Of a stretch of 10,190 nt of DNA, positions 1-5,817 are shown piece after piece. The stretch spans positions 1 to 10,190 of the forward strand of contig CAYNEI010000076.1 in the NCBI GenBank assembly GCA_964396185.1, written 5' to 3'. The stretch comes from CAYNEI01 sp964396185 (GTDB taxonomy: Archaea; Thermoplasmatota; SW-10-69-26). Numbering within the stretch: position 1 is the first letter of the stretch; each line of letters begins with the position of its first letter. The notes beneath the pieces are model-generated. The model did no database searches, was not told the origin of the DNA, and worked only from the letters and a program-made list of their open reading frames with translations. The translations under genes were made by a program, and so were the position numbers.

Positions 1-1087
1 TGATGGGGAGCACGTCCACGCCAAGGATCGCGTAGTCGATCAGGCCAGCGATGGCCAGCGCTGATGCTGCCACGACGCCGGCATCCATGCGGCGCTCGAT
101 GCGGGTCGCGATCAGGTAGCTGGACAGGGGGAGGACCAGGCCGACGACCGGGAAGAGCAGCAGGGCGATCTGTTTCGGGGCGAGGTTGAGGGGGCTGGTC
201 TCCAGCGCGATGCCGCCCAGGCGCACCCCGAGCACGAGGGTGAGGATCGTCGCGAAGAGCAGCCCGTGCATCCACGTGACGCGCTCTTTCAAGTTGACCA
301 GGCGGCGGCGGTCGGCTGGGGTCAGGTGGTCCTGGAGGAACCGGTCGAACCGGACCGCGCCGATCAGACCGGCTGGGAACAGGATGGCGAGCTCGATCAC
401 GGTGGCCCAGCCATCGGCGTCGGCCGCGCCCGCGTTGTCGAGATGTTTGCGCCAGATCTCCTGCACGAAGGGCGCATCGAAGAAGTCGTTCTCGACGTGG
501 AGCTGGGCGCCTGCGTGGCCGTCCACGGCGTGGCGCAGCGCGAACCAGTCGTAGTACTCGGAGTGGGCCTGCATGAGCACCCACTCGCCGGGGATCGGCG
601 ACTCGTACAGCCGCAGGTGGAAGCGCTCGCCGAAGTACAAGCCGTCGTGAAGCTGGTCTCTCTGGCGCACCCAGGTACCCTCGGTCCCGTTGTGGACGTA
701 GGCGTAGCGGTGAGAGCCCGTGGCATCCGCCCAGCCGATCTGGGTGGCGGTGCTGCCTGGCGTCCCGAGCGCGTAGGTTTCCGGGTCCGTGTCGGTGGCT
801 TCGACGGGGGTCTCGTTCCATCCGCGCTCCTGCATGGCGCTGGTGAGCTCCTCCACCGTAGCGCCCCGGACGATGACGTTGATCGGTGCGCGCTCGGTGA
901 AGCTTGGGCGTAGGCTCACATGCGGCCAGAACGTGCTCTGCGCGTCCTCGAAGCCTGCCAAGGTGGGCTGCTCGATCTCCTCGACGCCGATCCCTTGGCG
1001 GGTCGGCGGCGCGGTCAAGGAAACGATGCCGAGGTAGAGGGTGGCCAGCACCAGCAGAGCGGCTGGGACGACGAAGGCACGACGCAT
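1..1087 (-). CDS. Membrane protein with LssY C-terminal-like domain, 3' end beyond window
   Basis: The minus-strand frame is open from ATG at 1087 to the window edge, giving 362 residues without a stop, so the C-terminus is missing. Residues 5-25 are one hydrophobic segment after MRR, acting as signal anchor or first membrane helix. Residues about 65-215 form a soluble domain, probably outside the cytoplasm. It contains 'PINVIVRGATVEELTSAMQ', a GW pair (89-90), 'DGLYFGERFHLRLYESP' and an H-x-E/D-rich stretch. This pattern recalls the LssY_C family (P-x-N-hydrophobic start, GW, H-x-R-L), whose biochemical role is unclear. Four hydrophobic segments follow at about 227-245, 272-290, 305-327 and 335-356. 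The gene starts 43 nt after the HD gene stop on the same strand, and a TATA-like TAATTAA in that gap suggests its own promoter. The domain name is recalled from motif resemblance, not a search; the membrane topology and open frame are seen directly. Confidence 0.75.
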   Translation of the reverse strand, partial: MRRAFVVPAALLVLATLYLGIVSLTAPPTRQGIGVEEIEQPTLAGFEDAQSTFWPHVSLRPSFTERAPINVIVRGATVEELTSAMQERGWNETPVEATDTDPETYALGTPGSTATQIGWADATGSHRYAYVHNGTEGTWVRQRDQLHDGLYFGERFHLRLYESPIPGEWVLMQAHSEYYDWFALRHAVDGHAGAQLHVENDFFDAPFVQEIWRKHLDNAGAADADGWATVIELAILFPAGLIGAVRFDRFLQDHLTPADRRRLVNLKERVTWMHGLLFATILTLVLGVRLGGIALETSPLNLAPKQIALLLFPVVGLVLPLSSYLIATRIERRMDAGVVAASALAIAGLIDYAILGVDVLPI

Positions 1088-1112
1088 CGTGCGCGCGGAA
1101 CAGGAGGGGGCC

Positions 1113-1119
1113 TAATTAA
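1113..1119 (-). promoter_or_regulatory. TATA-like box for the LssY-like membrane protein gene
   Basis: TAATTAA is the only AT-rich element in the GC-rich 43-nt gap between the HD gene stop (1131) and the ATG at 1087. Its centre is about 29 nt upstream of the ATG, the spacing expected between an archaeal TATA box and transcription start, so the mRNA would be leaderless or nearly so. It is flanked by two GGGGCC blocks (1107-1112 and 1120-1125 on the plus strand), which may extend the element or be chance. It is not a canonical TTTAWA box. Confidence 0.45.
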
Positions 1120-1130
1120 GGGGCCTGGAC

Positions 1131-2363
1131 TCAAGCGAAGTCGTCCAGAGGCCTCTCCAGGCTGACCACCGTGGGGACTGCATCGGCCACGGCCTTGAGG
1201 CTCTCCGGGGGCGCGTAGACCCGGAAGTGCCAGTGGTCCTGGTGTGCCTTGGCTAGCGCACGCACGAGGGTCGAGGCCTGGCTGAGGGGTTCGAGCTTGC
1301 CCGAGCCCTCGAAGAGCACCGTGGCATCCACCTCGGGCAGCCCTGGCGGGGAGGGGGCGTCAACCTGGACGTGGCGTTCAGGGACGCCGGCCCGTTCGGC
1401 GATGCGGGTCTCGAGCTTGCCGAGCCGGTGGAGCTCGCCGGAGTAGGCGTCGACCCAGCGGGGATCGAGCGCGCGGTACGGGGCCTCGAAGGCGACCTTT
1501 GAGAGCCGGCGCTCGAACACGCGCCGGCCCAGATGGCCAGCGGTCCCGTCGTGATCGCGCAGGCGGGCTGTAAGCGAGACGTCGTCCATGCTCGCGAGCT
1601 CCTCGCCAGTGATCTCCCCGGAGTTCACGAGCTCGAGCATGGCGCGCTGGAGGAGCAACTCGCCGGCCCGGCACGTGTGATGGTAGTAGACGGCCGAGTG
1701 CATGGCGAACCGCGTGACGAGCAGGCTCTCCGCCGCACCCAGCCCGTCGCGGGTTGTGACGACCTGGCCCTGGTGCTGGGTGACGGTGGCCATCAACCGG
1801 AGGGCATCGACGCTGGTGGCCATGCCCGTGTAGTGGCCATCTCGCAGCAGGTAGTCGATGCGGTCCACATCCAGGGGCCCTGAGATGAGCGCTTTGAGCG
1901 GGTGCTCACCGAGCAGGAGGCGTTCGATCTCTCGGGGATCGATGTCGTGGTCCTCGAGCGGTTCAGCGAGCTCTGCGTGCAGGCGCTCCACCGTGTGCTC
2001 CTCGTGGGATCTGCCCGTGGCCTGCTCGACCACCGCCTCGCTGGTGTGGGAGAAGGGTCCATGGCCGACGTCGTGGAGCAGGGCTGCGGCCCCTAAGAGC
2101 CGTGCTTGGCCTGGTGGAAGATCGAGAGCTTGGCTGGCGACCTGTGCGAGGTGGTGGGCGCCTAGGGAGTGCTCGAAGCGCGTGTGGTTAGCACCCGGGT
2201 AGACGAGGTGCGCGGTACCGGTCTGGCGCACGTGTCGCAAGCGCTGGAAGGTCGGGGTGTCGACCAGGGCCAGCGCGTAGGGCTCGATCCGGATGAAGTC
2301 GTGGACGGGGTCCTTGATCCGCTTGGCGGTTCGTTCGCTCGCGGCGCGGGAGGGTCCAACCAC
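1131..2363 (-). CDS. HD-domain phosphohydrolase, SAMHD1/COG1078-like dNTP triphosphohydrolase
   Basis: This 410-residue soluble HD-superfamily protein closely follows the SAMHD1 dNTPase layout. Residues 16-68 carry 'IKDPVH', 'DTPTFQRLRHVRQTG', and 'ANHTRFEHSLG' with metal ligand H65. The HD core 'LLHDVGHGPFSH' gives ligands H97 and D98 plus H101 and H106, matching SAMHD1 H210 and H215. H120 in 'SHEEH' matches H233. 'DVDRIDYLLRD' supplies D167 (fourth ligand), R168, Y171 and D175, matching D311, K312, Y315 and D319. All catalytic positions are therefore present. The family removes triphosphate from dNTPs, setting pool size; substrate choice and any allosteric nucleotide site cannot be read here. 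The start is GTG at 2363, the only start codon before the conserved region. No Shine-Dalgarno is evident. It lies 24 nt downstream of a small gene and in the same frame, so it probably relies on co-transcription or coupling. Confidence 0.9.
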   Translation of the reverse strand: MVGPSRAASERTAKRIKDPVHDFIRIEPYALALVDTPTFQRLRHVRQTGTAHLVYPGANHTRFEHSLGAHHLAQVASQALDLPPGQARLLGAAALLHDVGHGPFSHTSEAVVEQATGRSHEEHTVERLHAELAEPLEDHDIDPREIERLLLGEHPLKALISGPLDVDRIDYLLRDGHYTGMATSVDALRLMATVTQHQGQVVTTRDGLGAAESLLVTRFAMHSAVYYHHTCRAGELLLQRAMLELVNSGEITGEELASMDDVSLTARLRDHDGTAGHLGRRVFERRLSKVAFEAPYRALDPRWVDAYSGELHRLGKLETRIAERAGVPERHVQVDAPSPPGLPEVDATVLFEGSGKLEPLSQASTLVRALAKAHQDHWHFRVYAPPESLKAVADAVPTVVSLERPLDDFA

Positions 2364-2387
2364 GGCCTGCCAGGCCTGCTGGCTGGT

Positions 2388-2627
2388 TTAGTTCTTGCCC
2401 ACGTAGCGCTGAACGAGCTCGATGGGTGGCTCGTGGCCTTCGATGCCGTCGCGCGTGGCCTTGAAGAGGTCGTGGAACTCGTCGATGGCTGCCTCGATAT
2501 CAGCGGGCAGCTCTGATTTGGTTCCCTTGAGTCGACCCTCGACGGCGAAGAGGGCGAAGCGGGCGCCTTGCAGGAACGCGTCGAGGTATGCAGGATCGGT
2601 TGAGTCAGGTCGGATCGGGAACACCAC
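2388..2627 (-). CDS. Small hypothetical protein upstream of the HD gene
   Basis: This is a 78-79 residue protein that I do not recognise. It has no membrane segment or cysteine, and is predicted mostly helical: 'AYLDAFLQGARFALFAVEG', then an acidic helix around 'DIEAAIDEFHDLFKATRDGIEG' and a short basic C-terminus ending in GKN. Two adjacent GTG codons could start it, at 2627 and 2624. A perfect AGGAGG at 2635-2630 is 2 nt before the first and 5 nt before the second, so 2624 is the better start. An ATG at 2629 overlaps the pair but is out of frame. The strong ribosome site and position ahead of the HD gene favour a real gene. Its stop TAA is in the same frame as the HD gene, with eight codons between the stop and the HD GTG. 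It may be a partner or regulator of the HD enzyme, but this rests on position alone. Confidence 0.7.
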   Translation of the reverse strand: MVFPIRPDSTDPAYLDAFLQGARFALFAVEGRLKGTKSELPADIEAAIDEFHDLFKATRDGIEGHEPPIELVQRYVGKN

Positions 2628-2629
2628 AT

Positions 2630-2635
2630 CCTCCT
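2630..2635 (-). promoter_or_regulatory. Shine-Dalgarno site that selects the GTG start at 2624
   Basis: A perfect AGGAGG on the minus strand precedes the small gene. It is 2 nt from GTG 2627 and 5 nt from GTG 2624, which favours the second GTG. Confidence 0.75.
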
Positions 2636-2648
2636 AAGCTCGCCCACC

Positions 2649-2655
2649 CATATCA
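2649..2655 (-). promoter_or_regulatory. Weak TATA-like candidate for the small gene and HD gene
   Basis: The minus strand reads GATATGG here, centred about 26-28 nt upstream of the GTG pair, matching the spacing seen at stronger boxes in the window. The match to an archaeal TATA box is poor, and a transcript starting there would omit or truncate the strong Shine-Dalgarno. A start further upstream is equally possible. Confidence 0.2.
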
Positions 2656-2787
2656 GCGCGTGTATGTCCCCGGCGAGGGTTCGAGCTTCGTTGTCACCCG
2701 GGTCTCCAACCTGGACCACCCCCTCCAGGGGGATGCGTCTGGCAGTCTGCCAACGCGCTCCCAGACCAGCGCTGACTACATAAAGCA

Positions 2788-2808
2788 TTTAAAGGGGCCC
2801 TTATATAC
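2788..2808 (+). promoter_or_regulatory. Two TATA elements ahead of tbp
   Basis: TTTAAA (2788-2793) and TTATATAC (2801-2808) are separated by a short GC block. The proximal TATATA is centred about 27 nt before the ATG at 2831, so transcription from it would start at or next to the start codon and give a leaderless mRNA. The distal box would give a leader of roughly 15 nt. No Shine-Dalgarno lies before the ATG. Because the gene product binds TATA boxes, two adjacent boxes also allow autoregulation, which is inference only. Confidence 0.7.
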
Positions 2809-2830
2809 TCACGTTGCCGGGAGTGGCTTT

Positions 2831-3385
2831 ATGGCCAAGATCAAGATCGAGAACGTCGTCGCTTCGACCTCGCTGGACACCGAACTAGATCTCCAGAGCA
2901 TCGCGCTCGCCCTCGACAACGCGGAGTACGAGCCCGAGCAGTTCCCGGGGCTCGTGTGCCGCCTGAAGGAGCCGAAGACCGCCGCCTTGCTCTTCCGCAG
3001 TGGGAAGGTCGTCTGCACCGGCGCCAAGAGCGTCGAGGACGTCCGTCGCGCCGTGGGGATCGTCACCCAGCGCATCGAGGATGCTGGCGTCAAGGTGAAC
3101 AAGAACCCGGACATCCAGGTCCAGAACATCGTCGCGTCTGCCGACCTGAAGAGCGACCTGAACCTCAACGCCATCGCCATCGGCCTGGGGCTCGAGCGCG
3201 TCGAGTACGAGCCCGAGCAGTTCCCTGGCCTCGTCTACCGGCTTGAGGAGCCCAAGGTCGTCGTGCTCCTGTTCGGTTCCGGCAAGCTGGTGTGCACCGG
3301 CGCTCGCCAGCCCGAGGACGCCCAGCGCGCCGTGGAGAAGATCCGCGACGAGCTCACCGCCCTTGGCCTACTCACGCCACGGTGA
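2831..3385 (+). CDS. tbp: TATA-box-binding protein (TBP)
   Basis: This 184-residue protein is a full-length archaeal TBP, the general factor that binds and bends promoter TATA DNA and recruits TFB and RNA polymerase. Two direct repeats form the saddle: residues about 4-85 and 95-178. They share 'IENVVAS'/'VQNIVAS', 'EYEPEQFPGLV-RL-EPK' and 'LLF-SGK-VCTGA'. The intercalating-type phenylalanines are visible as F38 and F55 in repeat 1 and F131 and F148 in repeat 2. Surface charge is mixed rather than extremely acidic, which argues against a typical haloarchaeal TBP. ATG 2831 is chosen because the fold starts at once with 'IKIENVVAS' and a TATA box lies at the right distance. The frame is open upstream to 2588, but that extension would cross the promoter. 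It is divergent from the small gene and ends 4 nt from the convergent kinase stop. The identification is very secure. Confidence 0.98.
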   Translation: MAKIKIENVVASTSLDTELDLQSIALALDNAEYEPEQFPGLVCRLKEPKTAALLFRSGKVVCTGAKSVEDVRRAVGIVTQRIEDAGVKVNKNPDIQVQNIVASADLKSDLNLNAIAIGLGLERVEYEPEQFPGLVYRLEEPKVVVLLFGSGKLVCTGARQPEDAQRAVEKIRDELTALGLLTPR

Positions 3386-3389
3386 GGGC

Positions 3390-4154
3390 TTAGACACCGG
3401 GGTCCACGGGTAGCGTGAAGCAGACCCGTGTGCCCTGACCAGGCTCGGACTCGATCCAGGCTTCGCCAGCGTGGCGATCGACGATGCGGTCCACGATGGC
3501 CAAGCCCAGGCCCGTCCCGTCCCCTGCCCATCGGAGGCGCTGGAACGGCTCGAACACCGCCTGGGCGTGCGCCGGGTCGATGCCGATCCCCTGGTCCTCC
3601 ACGTGGAAGCGCCACTCGCTCTCTGCGCGGTGGGCCGTGATCCGGATGCTGGGCGGCGCGTCGCCTGCGTACTTGATCGCGTTGCTCACGAGGTTCTGGA
3701 ACACCTGGCAGAGCAAGGCCTCGTCGGCCACGACGGGGGGCAAGCTCCCCCAGGCGATGTCAGCCTGGGTCTCCTCGATGCTCACGGCAAGGCTGGAGAG
3801 CGCCTCGTAGAGCACGGCTTCACTCTCGACGGTTCCTAGCTCTAAGCCCGTGGCTGCGATGCCCTCGAGCCGCGCGAGCCCATCGAGGAGGGCTTGGCAC
3901 TGGTGGGCGCCGCGCCGGGCGCGCTCAAGCAAGTCCCGAGCATCCTCTGAGGCGATCTCGTCACCGTACCGGCGCGTGTAGAGATCCAGGAACCCAGCCA
4001 CCGTGCGAAGGGGTTGCTTGAGATCGTGGCGGGCCATCCGCACGAACGCCTCGAGCTCCCGGTTGCGCTCTTCAAGCTCCTGGACGCGCTGCTCGAGGCA
4101 GTCGCGGGGTGCTGTGCGGTCCGAGACCGCATGTACGGAGGAGCGATGGGACAT
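3390..4154 (-). CDS. Soluble histidine kinase without a sensor domain
   Basis: A 254-residue kinase with no membrane segment and no recognisable sensory domain. Residues about 20-38 form a short coiled-coil lead-in (EQRVQELEERNRELEAF). The phospho-acceptor helix 'RHDLKQPLRTVAGFL' carries H43, of the H-D-L-x-x-P-L-R-T-V type common in phytochrome-like kinases. The ATPase half is complete: N box 'QVFQNLVSNAIKYA' (N154, N158), G1 'DQGIGIDP' (from 188), F box 'FEPFQRL', and G2 'GTGLGLAIV' (213-221). It should autophosphorylate on H43 and pass phosphate to a response regulator, none of which is in the window. Its input must come from a partner protein or the first 20 residues. ATG 4154 is chosen for the AGGAGG 5 nt upstream. 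It is divergent from a related membrane-bound kinase 149 nt away. Its stop is 4 nt from that of tbp, with tail-to-tail transcripts likely to overlap. Confidence 0.92.
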   Translation of the reverse strand: MSHRSSVHAVSDRTAPRDCLEQRVQELEERNRELEAFVRMARHDLKQPLRTVAGFLDLYTRRYGDEIASEDARDLLERARRGAHQCQALLDGLARLEGIAATGLELGTVESEAVLYEALSSLAVSIEETQADIAWGSLPPVVADEALLCQVFQNLVSNAIKYAGDAPPSIRITAHRAESEWRFHVEDQGIGIDPAHAQAVFEPFQRLRWAGDGTGLGLAIVDRIVDRHAGEAWIESEPGQGTRVCFTLPVDPGV

Positions 4155-4159
4155 GGGTC

Positions 4160-4165
4160 CCTCCT
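4160..4165 (-). promoter_or_regulatory. Shine-Dalgarno site of the soluble kinase
   Basis: AGGAGG on the minus strand with a 5-nt spacer (GACCC) before ATG 4154. It fixes the start. It lies just downstream of where the nearby TATA box would place the RNA 5' end, so either this box is not the main promoter or the ribosome site is only partly included. Confidence 0.7.
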
Positions 4166-4178
4166 GGGAGCCGGCTGG

Positions 4179-4184
4179 TTATAT
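4179..4184 (-). promoter_or_regulatory. TATA box for the soluble kinase
   Basis: The minus strand reads GG-ATATAA-CC, centred about 27 nt before ATG 4154. It is the left of two outward-facing TATA boxes in the 149-nt divergent region between the two kinases. Confidence 0.5.
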
Positions 4185-4269
4185 CCGTTCTGTCACGCGG
4201 GTCGAAGCCTGATGGCTTCCCCGTTCTAGGCTGCCGGGCTCGAAGTTACGGCCGAGCTGCCAGGTCACC

Positions 4270-4277
4270 TTATATAC
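4270..4277 (+). promoter_or_regulatory. TATA box for the kinase, 7TM and protease cluster
   Basis: TTATATAC here is identical in all eight bases to the proximal tbp box. Its TATATA core is centred about 30 nt before ATG 4304, predicting an mRNA leader of only a few bases. No Shine-Dalgarno of note lies between them. Confidence 0.7.
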
Positions 4278-4303
4278 CCGGCGGCCAGAAACCAGACCAC
4301 AGG

Positions 4304-5809
4304 ATGAGCTCTAGCGGGAAGGACCGCTTACAGCGTCCAGGCGCAGCCAGCGCGCGCTTCGCCTCTCCAAGATGGTGGACCTGGTCGCTCACGGTCCTCG
4401 TCGTGATGGGCGTGATCAGTCTGACCGCGTTCGTGCTCCTGGGAGACTCCCTGGACGATTCCAGCCACCACGACGAGATCCGGGCGGAAGCTGGTCATGC
4501 ATCCGAGCTCGTCGAGCACACCGTCAACACGATGCGGCTGCTCGTGACCGCCGAGCGTGCCTCCGAAAGGGAGATCCATCGCAGCCATCTCATGGCCGAT
4601 ACAAAGGATCTGATCGCGCAGGCCCAGGTGCTCGCCGATGCCCGGGCCTCCGTGGGGCCGGAGGCGCAGCCGTCCCAGGACCTCGTGACCCGGCTGGACA
4701 ACTTCGCCACCGAGGTGGACCGGCTGGCTCGGACCGCCAACGCGTCCACCACCGTCGAGGACCCCGCCGTGGCTGCGCTTCTGGAGCAGGGCGGCCCACT
4801 GGCCAGCGAGCTTCAGGCGCTGGCCGGCCAGAGCGACTCGATGGCATCCTCTGCCACGGAGCGGGCCCGTCTGCTCGGTTTCGGGCTCCTGGCCGCGGTC
4901 TTCACAGCCCTGGCTGCCACCGGGCTCTTCGTGATCCGGCCCGCCGCAGCGGCGGTCGAGGCCGAAGGCCAGCGCCTGGAGGATCAGAACCGGGCGCTGA
5001 TCACACAGCTGGCGGAGGAGGCAGCTGCCGCTCGGGCACACGCCCATGACCTCGAGCGATCCAACGCGGATCTCGAGCAGTTCGCCTACGTGGCCAGCCA
5101 CGACCTGCAAGAGCCGCTCCGCACCGTTGCAAGCTACGTCCAGCTCCTCCAGGCCCGGTACGAAGGGGAGCTCGACGAGGATGCAGATGAGTTCATCGCA
5201 TTCACGGTCTCCGGCGTCACGCGGATGCAGAACCTGATCCGGGACCTGCTCGCCTACTCCCAGGCCAGCGGACCGCCCCCCACCATGGAACCCACCAACC
5301 TCGATGAGGTTCTCGACACGGTCATCGAGGATGTCGCAGCCACCATCGCTGCCACCGACGCCGAGATCGAGCGCGACCCGCTGCCCGTCGTGATGGGCAA
5401 CCGCACCCAGCTCATCCAGCTCTTCCAGAACCTCCTGTCCAACGCCCTGAAATTCCACGGCGACAAGCCGCCTCGCATCGACATCCGAGCCAGTGATCAC
5501 GGGGATCGGTGGAGGATAACGGTCGCGGACCAGGGGCTCGGCTTCGACCCAGCCTACAGAGAGAAAGCGTTCCAGATCTTCCAACGGCTCCACGATCCCG
5601 GACTCGTGGCTGGAACGGGCGTCGGGTTAGCGGTTTGCAAGCGGATCATCGAGAACCACGGGGGCGAGATCGATGTCGAGACCGCGCCGGGCAAGGGTGC
5701 AACCTTCAGGTTCACGCTCCCCTCTGCCCCGCCTGAAGCCTCACCCAGCCGGGAGGATCCCGCCCGTCCCCTAGAACGCCTAGTGGATCGCTCGTCGGAA
5801 CTCGTATAG
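4304..5809 (+). CDS. Membrane-anchored sensor histidine kinase
   Basis: A 501-residue kinase. TM1 spans about 24-47 and TM2 about 190-211. Between them lies a helical extracytoplasmic sensor of about 140 residues, resembling four-helix-bundle or CHASE3-type inputs. No clear HAMP domain follows; instead a coiled coil runs from about 213 to 258. The phospho-acceptor motif 'ASHDLQEPLRTVASYV' places H266. The ATPase domain has N box 'LFQNLLSNALKFH' (N376, N380), G1 'DQGLGFDP' (409-416), F box 'FQIFQRL', and G2 'GTGVGLAVCKRII' (437 on). All catalytic motifs are intact. The acceptor motif matches the divergent soluble kinase, so the two are related. ATG 4304 is preferred because a TATA box lies about 30 nt upstream. 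The in-frame extension back to 4109 would cross that box and the opposite gene. The next gene starts 8 nt after the stop, so kinase and 7TM protein are probably co-transcribed. No response regulator is adjacent. Confidence 0.93.
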   Translation: MSSSGKDRLQRPGAASARFASPRWWTWSLTVLVVMGVISLTAFVLLGDSLDDSSHHDEIRAEAGHASELVEHTVNTMRLLVTAERASEREIHRSHLMADTKDLIAQAQVLADARASVGPEAQPSQDLVTRLDNFATEVDRLARTANASTTVEDPAVAALLEQGGPLASELQALAGQSDSMASSATERARLLGFGLLAAVFTALAATGLFVIRPAAAAVEAEGQRLEDQNRALITQLAEEAAAARAHAHDLERSNADLEQFAYVASHDLQEPLRTVASYVQLLQARYEGELDEDADEFIAFTVSGVTRMQNLIRDLLAYSQASGPPPTMEPTNLDEVLDTVIEDVAATIAATDAEIERDPLPVVMGNRTQLIQLFQNLLSNALKFHGDKPPRIDIRASDHGDRWRITVADQGLGFDPAYREKAFQIFQRLHDPGLVAGTGVGLAVCKRIIENHGGEIDVETAPGKGATFRFTLPSAPPEASPSREDPARPLERLVDRSSELV

Positions 5810-5813
5810 GTGG
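5808..5813 (+). promoter_or_regulatory. Shine-Dalgarno-like site of the 7TM gene, overlapping the kinase stop
   Basis: AGGTGG overlaps the kinase TAG stop (5807-5809) and is 4 nt before ATG 5818. The arrangement suggests translational coupling. The following ACCC before the ATG resembles the spacer of the soluble kinase gene. Confidence 0.55.
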
Positions 5814-5817
5814 ACCC

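Noticed and set aside
266..913. 215-codon plus-strand open frame at the left end
   Set aside because: It is opposite the LssY-like membrane protein, whose membrane helices and domain motifs are convincing. The plus-strand product has no signature.
2588..2830. 81-residue N-terminal extension of TBP
   Set aside because: Archaeal TBPs start almost at the fold, as at ATG 2831, and the extension crosses both TATA elements and the divergent small gene.
4109..4303. 65-residue N-terminal extension of the membrane kinase
   Set aside because: It would overlap the start, ribosome site and promoter of the divergent kinase and its own TATA box at 4270; the extension has no conserved features.
4328..5593. 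421-codon open frame on the minus strand opposite the membrane kinase
   Set aside because: Its product is low-complexity, Gly/Val/Glu-rich and has no family signature, while the plus strand encodes a complete kinase. Long antisense frames are expected in GC-rich DNA.
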